Positions 1 to 9,225 of a DNA stretch of 64,000 nucleotides are shown piece after piece. Position 1 is the first letter of the stretch. Every line of letters starts with the position of its first letter. This DNA is from Okapia johnstoni (Eukaryota; Chordata; Mammalia; Artiodactyla; Giraffidae). Position numbers and translations under genes: made by a program. The notes under the pieces are model-generated. The model did not search any database and had not been told where the DNA came from. It was given only the letters and a program-made list of their open reading frames with translations. The stretch lies in the NCBI GenBank assembly GCA_024291935.2, contig CM044311.1:16639001-16703000 (forward strand), written 5' to 3'.

Positions 1-823
1 TCCATTCCCATATCACCTACGCCTACTCCTCATTTTTTCTACTCTAAATTCACTAGTCTTCTAGATCTGTTACCCAAAATTCAGCAAAATGCAGCAGAAT
101 AGGGAATAGAAAATCTTACGTTCCTGAGCAACAATCTGTGAGGCTGCAAAAAACAAAATGCACTTGGTAATAGCTAATCAAAGTGGGAAAAATTACATAA
201 TGTTATTCACAGAAACATTTAATCTTAGCAGTACTACTACATCTTTGGCAAATTTCAATTTTTTGCCTCAATAATGTTCAAGCAGTTTATAGTTCCCTTA
301 TCAATCATCAATTTTTTGATGAAATCTTCCCAAACAGCAGAAGACTGTTCTTTCCCAAAGAAATCATATTTTAATTTACAGCTATACATGATTTCATCCT
401 GAAAGTTGTCATCTCTATTGGGATACAAGTTTCATGAAAGCAATTATGTATTCTAGAGTCTTTGTACTAGAAAATAATTAATTAGTATTTACTTATATCA
501 CTTGTAAGCTTTTGATGACAAGGAAAAGAAATAGAGACAAATGCAATAGCATATCAATCAATAGTCCTAATTCCCAAAGAGAATAAAGAATGCTTTCTCT
601 TAGCTGAAAGCAAAGAAATAATTGTAGAGAAATTATCACGAATATTCATCTGTTTCCTATTGATTTTAAATACTTCTTTGGAGATGCTAACACAATATAA
701 TAGAAATGATGAAAATAGTGAACACCGGTTTTCAGTGAAATCTCATTACAAATATCATGTATGAGAAAGACAAAAGAAGATGAAAGAGGAATGACAGCTT
801 GGAGACTTCATTTAGTTTCTTCA
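1..823. other. Unique AT-rich intergenic sequence
   Basis: I see no coding potential, SINE, LINE or LTR signature on either strand. The stretch is AT-rich with short A and T runs, as expected for non-coding ruminant DNA. Confidence 0.6.
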
Positions 824-1034
824 GGTTTCCCTGATGGCTCAGCAGGTAAAGAATCCACCTGCATTATAGGAGTCACAGGAGACATGGGTTCAATCCCTGG
901 GTCAGAAAGATCCCCTGGAAGAGGAAATGGCATCCCACTCTAGTATTATTGCCTTAAAAATGCCATGGGCAGAAGGGCCTGGAGGGTTACAGTCCGAAGA
1001 GTCACAAAGAGTTGGACACTACTGAGCAGACATG
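824..1034 (+). mobile_element. Bov-tA SINE
   Basis: Typical ruminant SINE: a tRNA-derived head (ttccctgatggctcag), the middle motif gatcccctgg, and a BovB-derived tail ending in a gttggacactactgagc-like sequence. It is flanked by a 12-bp target-site duplication with one mismatch (ttagtttcttca at 812-823, ttagtttctcca at 1035-1046), so the element looks complete. Confidence 0.93.
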
Positions 1035-1046
1035 TTAGTTTCTCCA

Positions 1047-2030
1047 TCATCAATAATTTTAATCCCATCACTCTGAGTAATATTATATAAAGAATTTACT
1101 TTATATATATATGTATATATATATATATGTACATATATAAGGAATAATACAATAAATAGATACTTGCTATTAACCAGTGAACACTGCATTTATGCATGTG
1201 TGTATAATGCAAATCATTTCAACAGTCAAATTTTGATGCACTGAACTTTGAAATACATGATTGATGGCCTTATTGCAAGTTGATAATCCTTTAAAAGTAA
1301 CCTCAGAGTTATTGTTTCTTGGTTCCATGTGGTTCTATAGTTAAGTCCCTAGGAATGCAGGAAATCAACAAAGCCAGCTGTGGGCATGTGGTACTCATCT
1401 GATGATAGCCATACCTGAACCTGCACTGAAAAAAAGCATTGGGCATATGAAAGTTTGAATGACTGCCAGACGTAGCAACCAAACACTGTTAAGTTAAAAT
1501 GTAATATTTTGGATTTTTTCCCACAGTGAGCAGAGACAGTTAAATTTGCCTCTTCGACTTTATTTCTATGGCCTACTGCTTAACAAGTTTTTATTTTTGC
1601 ACTGAATTAACTATTTCCTGTTGGCTAATACCATTTCGATGAATTTTATTTCTTATTCATTTCATCTGAAAGTTCCTGAATTTTTATTTCTTGGCCTCAT
1701 TTTGATTTTGGTTTAAATCTCCCTTTACTACTTTTTTCTTAGGGCCCTGAGTACAGTCCATTTCTATCATAGACTCAGTTTGACTTGCTTTTCTTGTATT
1801 GTCCTAGTATAGCTCTCTTATCTTTTGGTGGAAAAACAAAGATATTGATCAGGTTCATTTTTATGGACTGGAAATCACTTATTTCATAGGATAAATTTAT
1901 TCTATCTTTGCTTCCAGAAATCATCAGCAATATCCTTTAATTATTGAAGACTGTGGAGAAGATGTGTTTGTATAAAACAACAAGATAACAGCCTTTCTCC
2001 ACTGCAAACCCTCATAATCACTACCAAGGA
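1047..2030. other. Intergenic sequence, no gene seen
   Basis: Apart from the TA microsatellite I see no recognisable element here. Reading frames are short and closed on both strands. Confidence 0.55.
1101..1140. repeat. (TA)n-rich microsatellite
   Basis: Imperfect TA repeat interrupted by tgta and tgtaca units. Confidence 0.9.
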
Positions 2031-2233
2031 GGGAGGATTTCTAGCAAAACTTTTTGTTTTACCAAATTTTTTAAAATTAATTTATTTATTTTAGTAGGAG
2101 GCTAATTACTTTACAATATTGTAGTGGTTTTTGTTATACATCGACATGAATCAGCCATGGGTGTACATGTGTCCTGAAAGTAGATGTATATGATGGGAGG
2201 ATCCCTAGAAGGACTTTTTGCTTTACTGAATTC
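2031..2233. repeat. Long direct repeats flanking an L1 fragment
   Basis: Two copies of a 39-bp sequence, at 2031-2069 and 2195-2233, match at about 30 of 39 positions. Both begin gggaggat and contain actttttg followed by a tttac run. They bracket the L1 3' fragment exactly. They are either an unusually long target-site duplication or an earlier tandem duplication into which L1 inserted. Confidence 0.8.
2070..2194 (-). mobile_element. L1 3' end (ruminant type), 5'-truncated
   Basis: On the minus strand this reads as the ruminant L1 3' UTR: a gctgattcatg-like motif, then the acaatattgtaaa motif, then an A/T-rich tail. Only about 125 bp is left, which is a severely 5'-truncated retrocopy. Confidence 0.8.
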
Positions 2234-2628
2234 AATGAAAGGTAGGTATATAATTGGAAGAAGGTTTGGTGAGACTTAATCACAGAATACTGAAAAGAGG
2301 TCAACTGAGAAGATGGTTGAAAAACCTGGGAGAAAGCATAAATGTGGCAGCTGTCAAAAGAAATGAACACTTGGGAAAGCAAACAAATGGTTAAGGGCGT
2401 TTATAGGAAGTGCTTTAGTGTAAAGCAATTTCCTCTTACATCTTTTCATAAAGCCTTTAGAATTTTTAATATATTCATTAATGTCTTCAAAGTTGGATGT
2501 ATATACGCACAAATGTTTGTGTGTGTGTATGTGTGTGTATGAAAGTTTCAGTCTTATGTGAAAGGACAGTCTCCTAGATAGGACTGGGTAAGAACAGAGC
2601 CATGTTCCATACATTTTAGACCCCTTCA
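2234..2628. other. Intergenic, with a short (TG)n run
   Basis: A TG-rich run lies at 2515-2539. Nothing else is recognisable, and small open frames on both strands have no family resemblance. Confidence 0.55.
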
Positions 2629-2630
2629 TT

Positions 2631-2829
2631 CTTCCCTGGTGGCTCAGACAGTAAAGCGTCTGCCTACAATGCCGGAGACCCGGGTTTGATCCCTGGGTCG
2701 GGAAGATCCCCTGAAGAAGGAAATGGCAACCCACTCCAGTAGTCTTGCCTGGAAAATCCTATAGATGGAGGAGCCTGGTAGGCTACAGTCCATGGGGTCG
2801 CAAAGAGTTGGACATGACTGAGTGACTTC
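2631..2829 (+). mobile_element. Bov-tA SINE
   Basis: Full-length head (cttccctggtggctcag), gatcccctgaag, cccactccagta and cagtccatggggtcgc blocks are all present. Flanks cccttcattct and cccttttattct look like a degraded target-site duplication. Confidence 0.93.
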
Positions 2830-2844
2830 CCTTTTATTCTAGAA

Positions 2845-3048
2845 CAGTAGTCCTTGGACCAGTACCTCCTGTCAAATCAGTGGAGTCATTAGACTAGAAA
2901 TAAAGTGTACAATATATGTAATGCATTGAATCACCCTGAAACTATACCCCCCTCCCCCCACTCCCACCCTCCCTCACTGTCCCTAATCTGTGGGAAAATT
3001 GTCTTCCATGAAACTGATCCGTAGTGCCAAAAAGGTTAAGGAATACTG
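2845..3048. mobile_element. hAT-type non-autonomous DNA transposon fossil
   Basis: The left end reads cagtagtccttgg and the right end, reverse-complemented, reads cagtattccttaa, giving imperfect terminal inverted repeats. Flanking octamers ttctagaa (2837-2844) and ttctatta (3049-3056) fit the 8-bp target duplication of hAT elements. The block gtcttccatgaaactg near the right end recalls a Zaphod/Tip100-like mammalian family; that subfamily name is from memory. Confidence 0.7.
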
Positions 3049-3104
3049 TTCTATTAATAGCACGTAGTCTTCATTATATAATAAGCATAATGTCAACACT
3101 CATT

Positions 3105-3870
3105 TCTTCCACACGTGTTAACTAAGTGTCTACTATACTCCAGAATACTTTTCTAGGTGCTTGAGATACATCACCTGAGCAGAATAGACAAAACCATTAT
3201 CCTTTAGCAACTTACATAGCAACTGGGGAAAAAGACAATAGAAAATAGAGATCATAAAATAAAAAGTAAATTACATAATAGCTTAGGTGGTTCTGTGCTT
3301 GCTAAGTCGCTTCAGTCGTGTCCAATGCTTTGCGACCCTACGAATTGTAGTCTGCCAGCCTCCTCTGTCCATGAGATCCTCCAGGCAAGAATGCTGGAGT
3401 GGGTTGTCATGCCCTTATGGTTAGTATGAAAAAGGGAAAAGACTTGCAGGGGAAGCAGGATAAAGCATTGTGAGGTGGAGGAGATAAGATGGAGTTTTAG
3501 ATAGGTCAATGAGCTGACATCTGAGAGAAATTGCTGAAAGCTGTGTGGAAGCAGGCCCTGCAGGAATCTCAGAGAAGAGTTCTCCACAGGAGGGAACCAT
3601 CAATGCAAAGGCATTAAGGTGGGAGTGTGACTGATAAGTCTAAGGAAAGCAGGGACAGCTCCACTGGATTAGAATAAGAAAGGGGAGAGTGAAAGAGATG
3701 CAGGTAGAGAAATAAAAGGAAGAGAGAAGGGCAGATTACACAGGACTCTAGAGGGCATTTCAAGGATTTTGGCTTTTGCCTTGAGAGAAACAGAGTTATT
3801 GAAGGTTTTCACTAGAGTGATATGACCTGGCTTATGTTTTTAGAGGATCTCCATTAGCTTAAGCATTGTA
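3105..3870 (+). mobile_element. L2-like ancient repeat, interrupted by a SINE
   Basis: The left part (tgtctactatactccag then ttctaggtgcttgagataca) and the right part (atgcaaaggcattaagg; gattttggcttttgcc; gacctggcttatg) match the degenerate consensus I associate with LINE2-type mammalian-wide repeats. A partial Bov-tA sits at 3295-3418. Family assignment is moderate; exact ends are not visible. Confidence 0.55.
3295..3418 (-). mobile_element. Bov-tA SINE, BovB-derived half only
   Basis: Reverse-strand SINE tail (gctaagtcgcttcagtcgtg) through caggcaagaatgctggagtg. It stops before the tRNA-derived head, so about 80 bp of the 5' part is missing. Confidence 0.88.
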
Positions 3871-3891
3871 AGGTATTGCACTGACCTATAT

Positions 3892-4105
3892 GGGCTTCGC
3901 TGGTGGCTCAGAGGGTAAAGAATTTGCCTGCAATGCAGGAAATATGAGTTCGATCTTTGGGTTGGAAAGATCCCTTGAGAAGGTAATGGCAACCCACTTC
4001 AGTATTATTGTCCAGAGATTCCATGGACAGAGGAGCCTGGTGGAGGCTACAGTCCATGGCATCGCAAAAAGTTGGTCATGACTGAACGATTAACACTTTC
4101 ACTTC
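3892..4105 (+). mobile_element. Bov-tA SINE
   Basis: Complete: gggcttcgctggtggctcag head, aagatcccttgagaagg, cacttcagtattattg, and tgactgaacgattaacac end. Confidence 0.93.
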
Positions 4106-4504
4106 ATACGTCCAAAAGCATTTTGCTAAACCGTAAAACAACTATGTGAAGATACAAAATCTAGTTAAAGCAGATATAATGACACGCTCCAGTTAATCTG
4201 TGCTTGTCTTATGAGATCAGCACACACCAGGGATCAGGTATGTGGGTTCTTGTCCTGACGTGGCTCCTAAGTGGCTCTTGAATTGATCTTTTCTTTTCAT
4301 GATTTTATAGAATGTAGGCCTTTCAAGTTCAAAACAAACCTGTAGGGCCAACTTGCCTCCCAGGAGTTTCTCACTTTCATACCACACTTACTATAGAATG
4401 CAAGCTCCATGAGGTGTTGGGTTTGCTGTGTTCTTTGGTGTCCTTCCAAGCTAGAACCTATTGTTCACCACCTAAAAAGTGCTTCTGCTGTGAGTGTGCA
4501 CTTT
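4106..4504. other. Intergenic sequence, nothing recognised
   Basis: There is no repeat signature or coding potential that I can support in this 400-bp stretch. Confidence 0.5.
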
Positions 4505-4723
4505 GCCTGCGTGCTGTCTCCAGTCATGTCCAACTCTTTGGGACCCCATGGACTGTAGCCCGCCAGGCTCCTCTGTCCATGGGGTTCTCCAGGCAAGAAT
4601 ACAGGAGTGGGTTGCCATTCCCTTCTCCAGGGGATCTTCCTGACTCATGGATCGATACTGCATCTTTTATGTCTCCTGCATTGGCAGGTGGATTCTTCAC
4701 CACTAGGGCCACCTGGGAAACCC
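4505..4723 (-). mobile_element. Bov-tA SINE
   Basis: Reverse-strand copy from the BovB-derived tail (ccagtcatgtccaactc) to the tRNA-derived head (accactagggccacctggg). An extra insertion (gatcgatactgcatctttta region) lies between the gatctt box and the head. Confidence 0.92.
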
Positions 4724-5669
4724 TGAATAATTTTTGTCAAGTGAATTCTAGGTTTGGTTAGAAGCACTTCATAAATGAAATTAATGTAAAAGAATTAATA
4801 ACTCATGTATATAATTCTTCGCCAATGCACAGAATTTTGAAGTAAACACATCTTACGAACTATGTTAGTAGTCATATCTGATCACCAAATTTGAAAGGAG
4901 CAGCTGTAGAAAAATGTAGAGTTTTTATTTTCCTATTATTATCCTGATAATTGTCCCAGGCTTGTGATGTATATCCAGGAGAAAAAAGTTGCCCTCTGCA
5001 CAAATTAAACTAGTGATTAAAAAAAAAAAAAAAACTCAGTATCCTTTAGAAACTATGGGTATGTTTCTGCATCCAAGTTTAACTGCTTGTTCACCAAATA
5101 TAATATTGGCAAATGAAATTCATTCAGTATATCATCCAGATAGCTTGAATTCTTATTATTTCAGAAATTAAGCCTAAAGGCATGTAATGAGTCTGTGATA
5201 TAAGGTTTCAAAGCTGTCAATAAAGATTGAATCTGATTCATGTACACTCTTTACAGCCTGTATGATTTTATACAGTAAAACGTCAATAGGAAAAGCAAAA
5301 AAAAAAAAACAACTATCACTTTGATTCTTAGCAAAAACATACAAACCATTGTAGTTCTGTGGCTTCTATAAGCGGTAAATAAATAGAAGACTGTATTACT
5401 CGATAGATGTCATCTACCATGAAGTTGGTTATTTTTTAAATATCTTGAGACATTTTTTAATATTAAAAATATGTATGGTTTCATTTTAAAGAGCTGCTTC
5501 CTTAAAAACAAAACAAAACACTCTGTAAGATACTGCGCCATGGTAGACTTCAGGGATAACCATACAGCTTAAAGAAGTGAAACATTCCATAGTAACACAT
5601 TCCTCTCTTATTTCAGCACAGATCATCTAACAGCTCAGGCAGTTGGGCAAAGACTGGCCTGATACTCAC
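4724..5669. other. Intergenic sequence with A-runs
   Basis: Poly-A runs at about 5020-5034 and 5299-5311 are the only low-complexity features. No repeat family or gene is recognised. Confidence 0.5.
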
Positions 5670-6395
5670 CAATGTTATTGCCTCATTTTGGACACATAAA
5701 ATCACTACATTTCTCACCCTTCTTTGCAATTAAAGTGAGGCCATATGATTGTATTCCAGCCAATAGGAGGAGAGCCAAAAAGATGTTTGGAGTGACAGGT
5801 TGGTCAAACTGGCTCCCTGGAAAAAGAGAAAAAAAGACCTTGTGGGACTTCCCTGGCAGTCCAGTAATTAACACTCCATATTTCCAATGCAGGCAATGTG
5901 GATTCAATCTCTGGTCATGAAACTAAGATCCTACATGCTGTGGGCCATGGCAAAAAACAAAAAATCCCCTACAAAAGACCTTGTTTATAATGTTTGCTAA
6001 TTTTCCTGGTATAAATAAACTATAGCTGATAGTGAGCCATCAACATGGCATCCAAGTAAACTTGAAGTTGGAAAGAGATGCACAAATTTAATCTTTCAAA
6101 CCAGGATGAACTGGCTGTAGCATACCACTGGACTAAGGTAAGTTCAGAATTAGTCATTAAACTCCATGGATGACCACCCTTATTCTCTTCCTCTGTCATG
6201 GATACCACTGAGGTCACATTTTGAAGGTAGGCAGCATTATGAGATGATGGGGAGGTACAGTCCCAAATTCTGTATCAACCTGTGATGTGAGTGAGAAATG
6301 GATCTCATTATTAAGCCACTGGAACTTTGAGGACGTTTGTTGTTGCAGCACAGCCTAGCCCTTCCTGACTTTATCCTGACTGATGCTGTTGCTAT
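5670..6395 (+). mobile_element. MaLR/MLT1-like LTR, interrupted by CHR SINE
   Basis: The 3' part (ttattaagccactggaactttg, then gttgttgcagcacagcctag and a cctgactgatgc end) resembles the poly-A/R-U5 region of ERVL-MaLR LTRs. The 5' part (gaggccatatgattgtattcc; agccaatagga) fits the same kind of LTR. It is strongly diverged and split by the SINE at 5844-5972. An old solo LTR is likely. Confidence 0.55.
5844..5972 (+). mobile_element. CHR-2-type SINE (tRNA-Glu-derived)
   Basis: The head gggacttccctggcagtcc, the ttccaatgcagg box, gattcaatctctggtc and the aactaagatcctacatgc tail are characteristic of the cetartiodactyl CHR SINE family. A perfect 12-bp target-site duplication aaaagaccttgt flanks it (5832-5843 and 5973-5984), so both ends are intact. 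Confidence 0.9.
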
Positions 6396-7469
6396 GAGAC
6401 ATTGACACATATTGATGGTGATACCCAACAGATGATGGTCCTTAGCAAAATTTGTTGTATCTGGAAGGAAATGAAACAGCAATCAGTCCTCAACTAGATA
6501 CTAATGCCCCATGGAACAGCAATAGAGGCCAGCAGAGCAGCAATAGATTCTTGGTTGAAAACAAACAAACTTGCAATGACTGGTCTCAAAGCAAAAACTT
6601 CCATTCATAGTAAACTTATGTTTACGAGTACATATTAAATAGTTAGTAGGGAATTCCTGGAATAGTTAGGATTGGGGTCCAGAGAAGCTTACTGTTTGTG
6701 TTATGTAGATTGGGTTATGAATCAGTGTTTTCTCTCTATGAATGACGTATTATTTATACCTACAGGATGTTAAGAATGGAAATCACACTTGTTCTTTGTC
6801 TTTTTTGATGATAGTCATTCTGACAAATGTGAGTTGCTGTCTTACTGTGGTTTTGATTTGCATTTCCCTGATGATTAGTGATGCTGAGTATCTCTTCACA
6901 TAAGTCTAATTTGTCACATGGTTCCAGTTTTAAGCAGGGAAAACAAGTGTTGCTATTTAGGTCTCACTCCAAAACTAAAATAACGTACTGTGAATCTCCT
7001 TTATAGTTTTTAGTACAATATATTTTCAAGAAGAGACAAGTATTCTCTCTTTCAGCTGTGTTTCAATGGTGTACAAACTACCAAATGGTGATATTAAAGT
7101 GTGTGAACCAACTACAAACAACATCAAGAGAGGCAGTTGAGTGTCCACTGAAGAATTCTTTTTCAGATGATAACAGAAGTTCCTGATTCACAGATATGCA
7201 GATTTCATTGGGAATGCCCATGGATAAGGAGCTGTTGCAACCACATGGAGGTATCATCTTACTAAATGTTTAGAAAGGAAGCAAAAGAGCTTAGAGAGAA
7301 ATAATAGAGTGCTGCCTTGTTGGGGACTGAAATTGTAGCTGATCTGATGGATATTTGAAGCAATAATAATAACTCAGGTATTTATAGCTTAATGGTAAGT
7401 GAAGTGAATGTGGCAATGTGCAGTGGTAGGATGGAGAGATTAAGAATTCTTTTATAAAACCTGTGCATC
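6396..7469. other. Mostly unique intergenic sequence
   Basis: It contains one short minus-strand L1 piece (6793-6905). The rest shows no repeat or gene signature I can name. Confidence 0.5.
6793..6905 (-). mobile_element. L1 ORF2 3' fragment
   Basis: The plus strand shows gatagtcattctgacaaatg and gtggttttgatttgcatttc, the reverse complement of a familiar block in the C-terminal part of L1 ORF2. Isolated 113-bp remnant. Confidence 0.8.
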
Positions 7470-7738
7470 ACAAGTGAAGTGCTATATGTAGCGCCATTTG
7501 CAGGTGGAATTAATTTATTTTAAAATGTATACAGTAAAACTGTTAAAATAATTTTGAAAAGAAAATAAATGCTAAGTGAAGTAATAAAATGGAATAATAT
7601 GTAATGCTTAATTAAAAATAGAAAAAGCAGAAAAGGAGAGGAAATGAAATATGGAACAAATGCGGAAATAAAATCACTGACACGTGCTGGATATTAATCC
7701 AAATATATCAATAATTACTAGTAATGTAAATGGTATAA
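7470..7738 (+). mobile_element. Old L1/HAL1 internal fragment
   Basis: The block aaatggaataatatgtaatg, the cagaaaaggag purine run and atatcaataattactagtaa-like text match the region near the ORF1/ORF2 boundary of old mammalian L1. It is probably the same element as the ORF2/3' UTR pieces at 8160-8693, with a large internal deletion and later insertions between them. Confidence 0.65.
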
Positions 7739-8070
7739 ATGTACTGTTATAGGCTGAATATCTATGTCCCCACAAAATTCATTTGCTGAAAATGAATCTC
7801 CAATGTGATAGGCTTCCATGGTGGCTCAGACAGTAAAGCATCTGCCTGCAATGTGGAAGACCTGGGTTCTATCCCTGGGTCAGGAAGATCCCCTGGAGAA
7901 GGAAATGGCAGCCCACTCAAGTACTCTAGTCTGGAAAATTCCATGGATGGAGAAGCTTGATAGGCTACAGTCCATGGGATTGCAAAGAGTCGGACATAAC
8001 TGAGCAACTTCACTGATGATGACTTTTGGAGGTGGAGGTCTTTGGGTATCCTGACCCTCCAAAAAAAATA
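7739..8070 (+). mobile_element. MaLR-type LTR fragment, split by Bov-tA
   Basis: The left part (ataggctgaatatctatgtccc, cacaaaattcatttgctgaa, ccaatgtgat) and right part (ttttggaggtggaggtcttt) join into the 5' portion of a MaLR LTR of the MLT1/MST kind. The Bov-tA at 7811-8014 interrupts it. The same family appears in reverse at 13067-13915. Confidence 0.6.
7811..8014 (+). mobile_element. Bov-tA SINE
   Basis: Complete SINE (ggcttccatggtggctcag to cataactgagcaacttc), inserted in the MaLR LTR fragment. Confidence 0.93.
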
Positions 8071-8159
8071 CCCAACAAAACCCTGACAATGCCAGTTCCA
8101 GGTCTTAAGGAGCCTGAGAAACTGAAACACTCATTCCTTTCAGGTGGAAATGTAGATGT

Positions 8160-8693
8160 CACTTTAACTTTGTAAGACACTTGGGCTGTTTCTTACAAAG
8201 ATATTTTTATATCAGCTTTGTTCATTATCATCAAACATTATAGCAATCAAGAGGTCATTAAATAAGCAAAGGTATAAACAAACTATAGCACATCCATACC
8301 AAGAAATGTTATTCAGTGATAAAAAGTAAAGAACTATCAAATCATGCAGGAGACCCCAGTTTGATTCCTAGATCGGGAAAATCCCCTGGAGAAGGGACTG
8401 GCAACCCACTCCAATATTCTTGCCTGGAGAATTCCATGGACAGAGGAGCCTGGTGGGCTACAGTCCATGGGGTTACAAAAAAGTCAGAGATGACTGAGCA
8501 ACTAACACATCAAGTCATGCAAAGATATGGGTGAATTTTAAATGTGTATAACCAACTGAAATAATCCAGTCTGAAAATGTTACCCAGTAAATGAATATAT
8601 GTACATGTCATTCTAGAAAAGATTAGAGACAGTAAACAAATCTAGTGGTTGCCAGGGTTTCAATAGAGGTGAATGGGAGAGAAAGTAAAAAGG
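8160..8693 (+). mobile_element. Old L1, ORF2 C-terminal part and 3' UTR
   Basis: The text caaactatagcacatccata then atgttattcagtgataaaaag is the well-known ORF2 3' block of L1. It resumes after the SINE with tagtggttgccagggttt, an L1M 3' UTR motif. The Bov-tA at 8349-8508 splits it. Confidence 0.78.
8349..8508 (+). mobile_element. Bov-tA SINE, 5'-truncated
   Basis: It starts at ggagaccccagtttgattcc, missing the first ~50 bp of the head. It is flanked by atcaaatcatgca (8336-8348) and atcaagtcatgca (8509-8521), a 13-bp target-site duplication with one mismatch. The truncation therefore happened at insertion. Confidence 0.92.
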
Positions 8694-8890
8694 GTTGGTC
8701 ACTCAGTCCAACTCTTTGTGACTCGATGGACAGGAGCCCACCAGCCTCCTCTGTTCATGGAATTCTCCAGGCAAGAATACTGGAGTGGTAGCCATTCCCT
8801 TCTCCAGGGGATCTTCCCGACTCAGGGATTGAACCCAGGTCTCCTGCACTGCAGAAAAATTCTTCACAGTTTGAGCCACCAAGGAAGCTC
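8694..8890 (-). mobile_element. Bov-tA SINE
   Basis: Reverse-strand copy from ggtcactcagtccaactc to gagccaccaaggaagctc, inserted at or next to the L1 3' UTR. Confidence 0.92.
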
Positions 8891-9069
8891 ATTAAGCATT
8901 AATATAGACCAATTGAAAAATAGTAAAAAATAAAATCACTCATACTTTCAAGGAAAGTTAACCGAGGCAAATATTTTATTTTTTATAGACTTTCTAGACT
9001 CAGTCAGAATTTATAATTAGTGTGTTTTTTCTTTACTTATTGATACAACACAATTTAAAATAGTTTCTG

Positions 9070-9225
9070 GGACATCAAGGAACCTTACTTAGATCTCTGT
9101 GGTGACCTAAATGGAAAGAAAATTCAAAAAAGAAGGGATACATATATACCTGTAGCTGATTCACTTTGCTGGACGGTAGAAACTAACACAACATTGTAAA
9201 GAAGCTATACTCCAGTAAATGTCGA
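9070..9225 (+). mobile_element. L1 3' end, 5'-truncated
   Basis: The motifs gctgattcactttgctg, gaaactaacacaacattgta and actatactccagtaaa identify the artiodactyl L1 3' UTR end. Only about 155 bp is present. Confidence 0.82.

Noticed and set aside
4472..4712. Recurring open frames with ATVHGVPKSWT- or GNPLQYSCLENPMDRGAW-like peptides, seen at many positions on both strands
   Set aside because: They coincide with Bov-tA SINEs every time and are fortuitous translations of the SINE, not a gene family.
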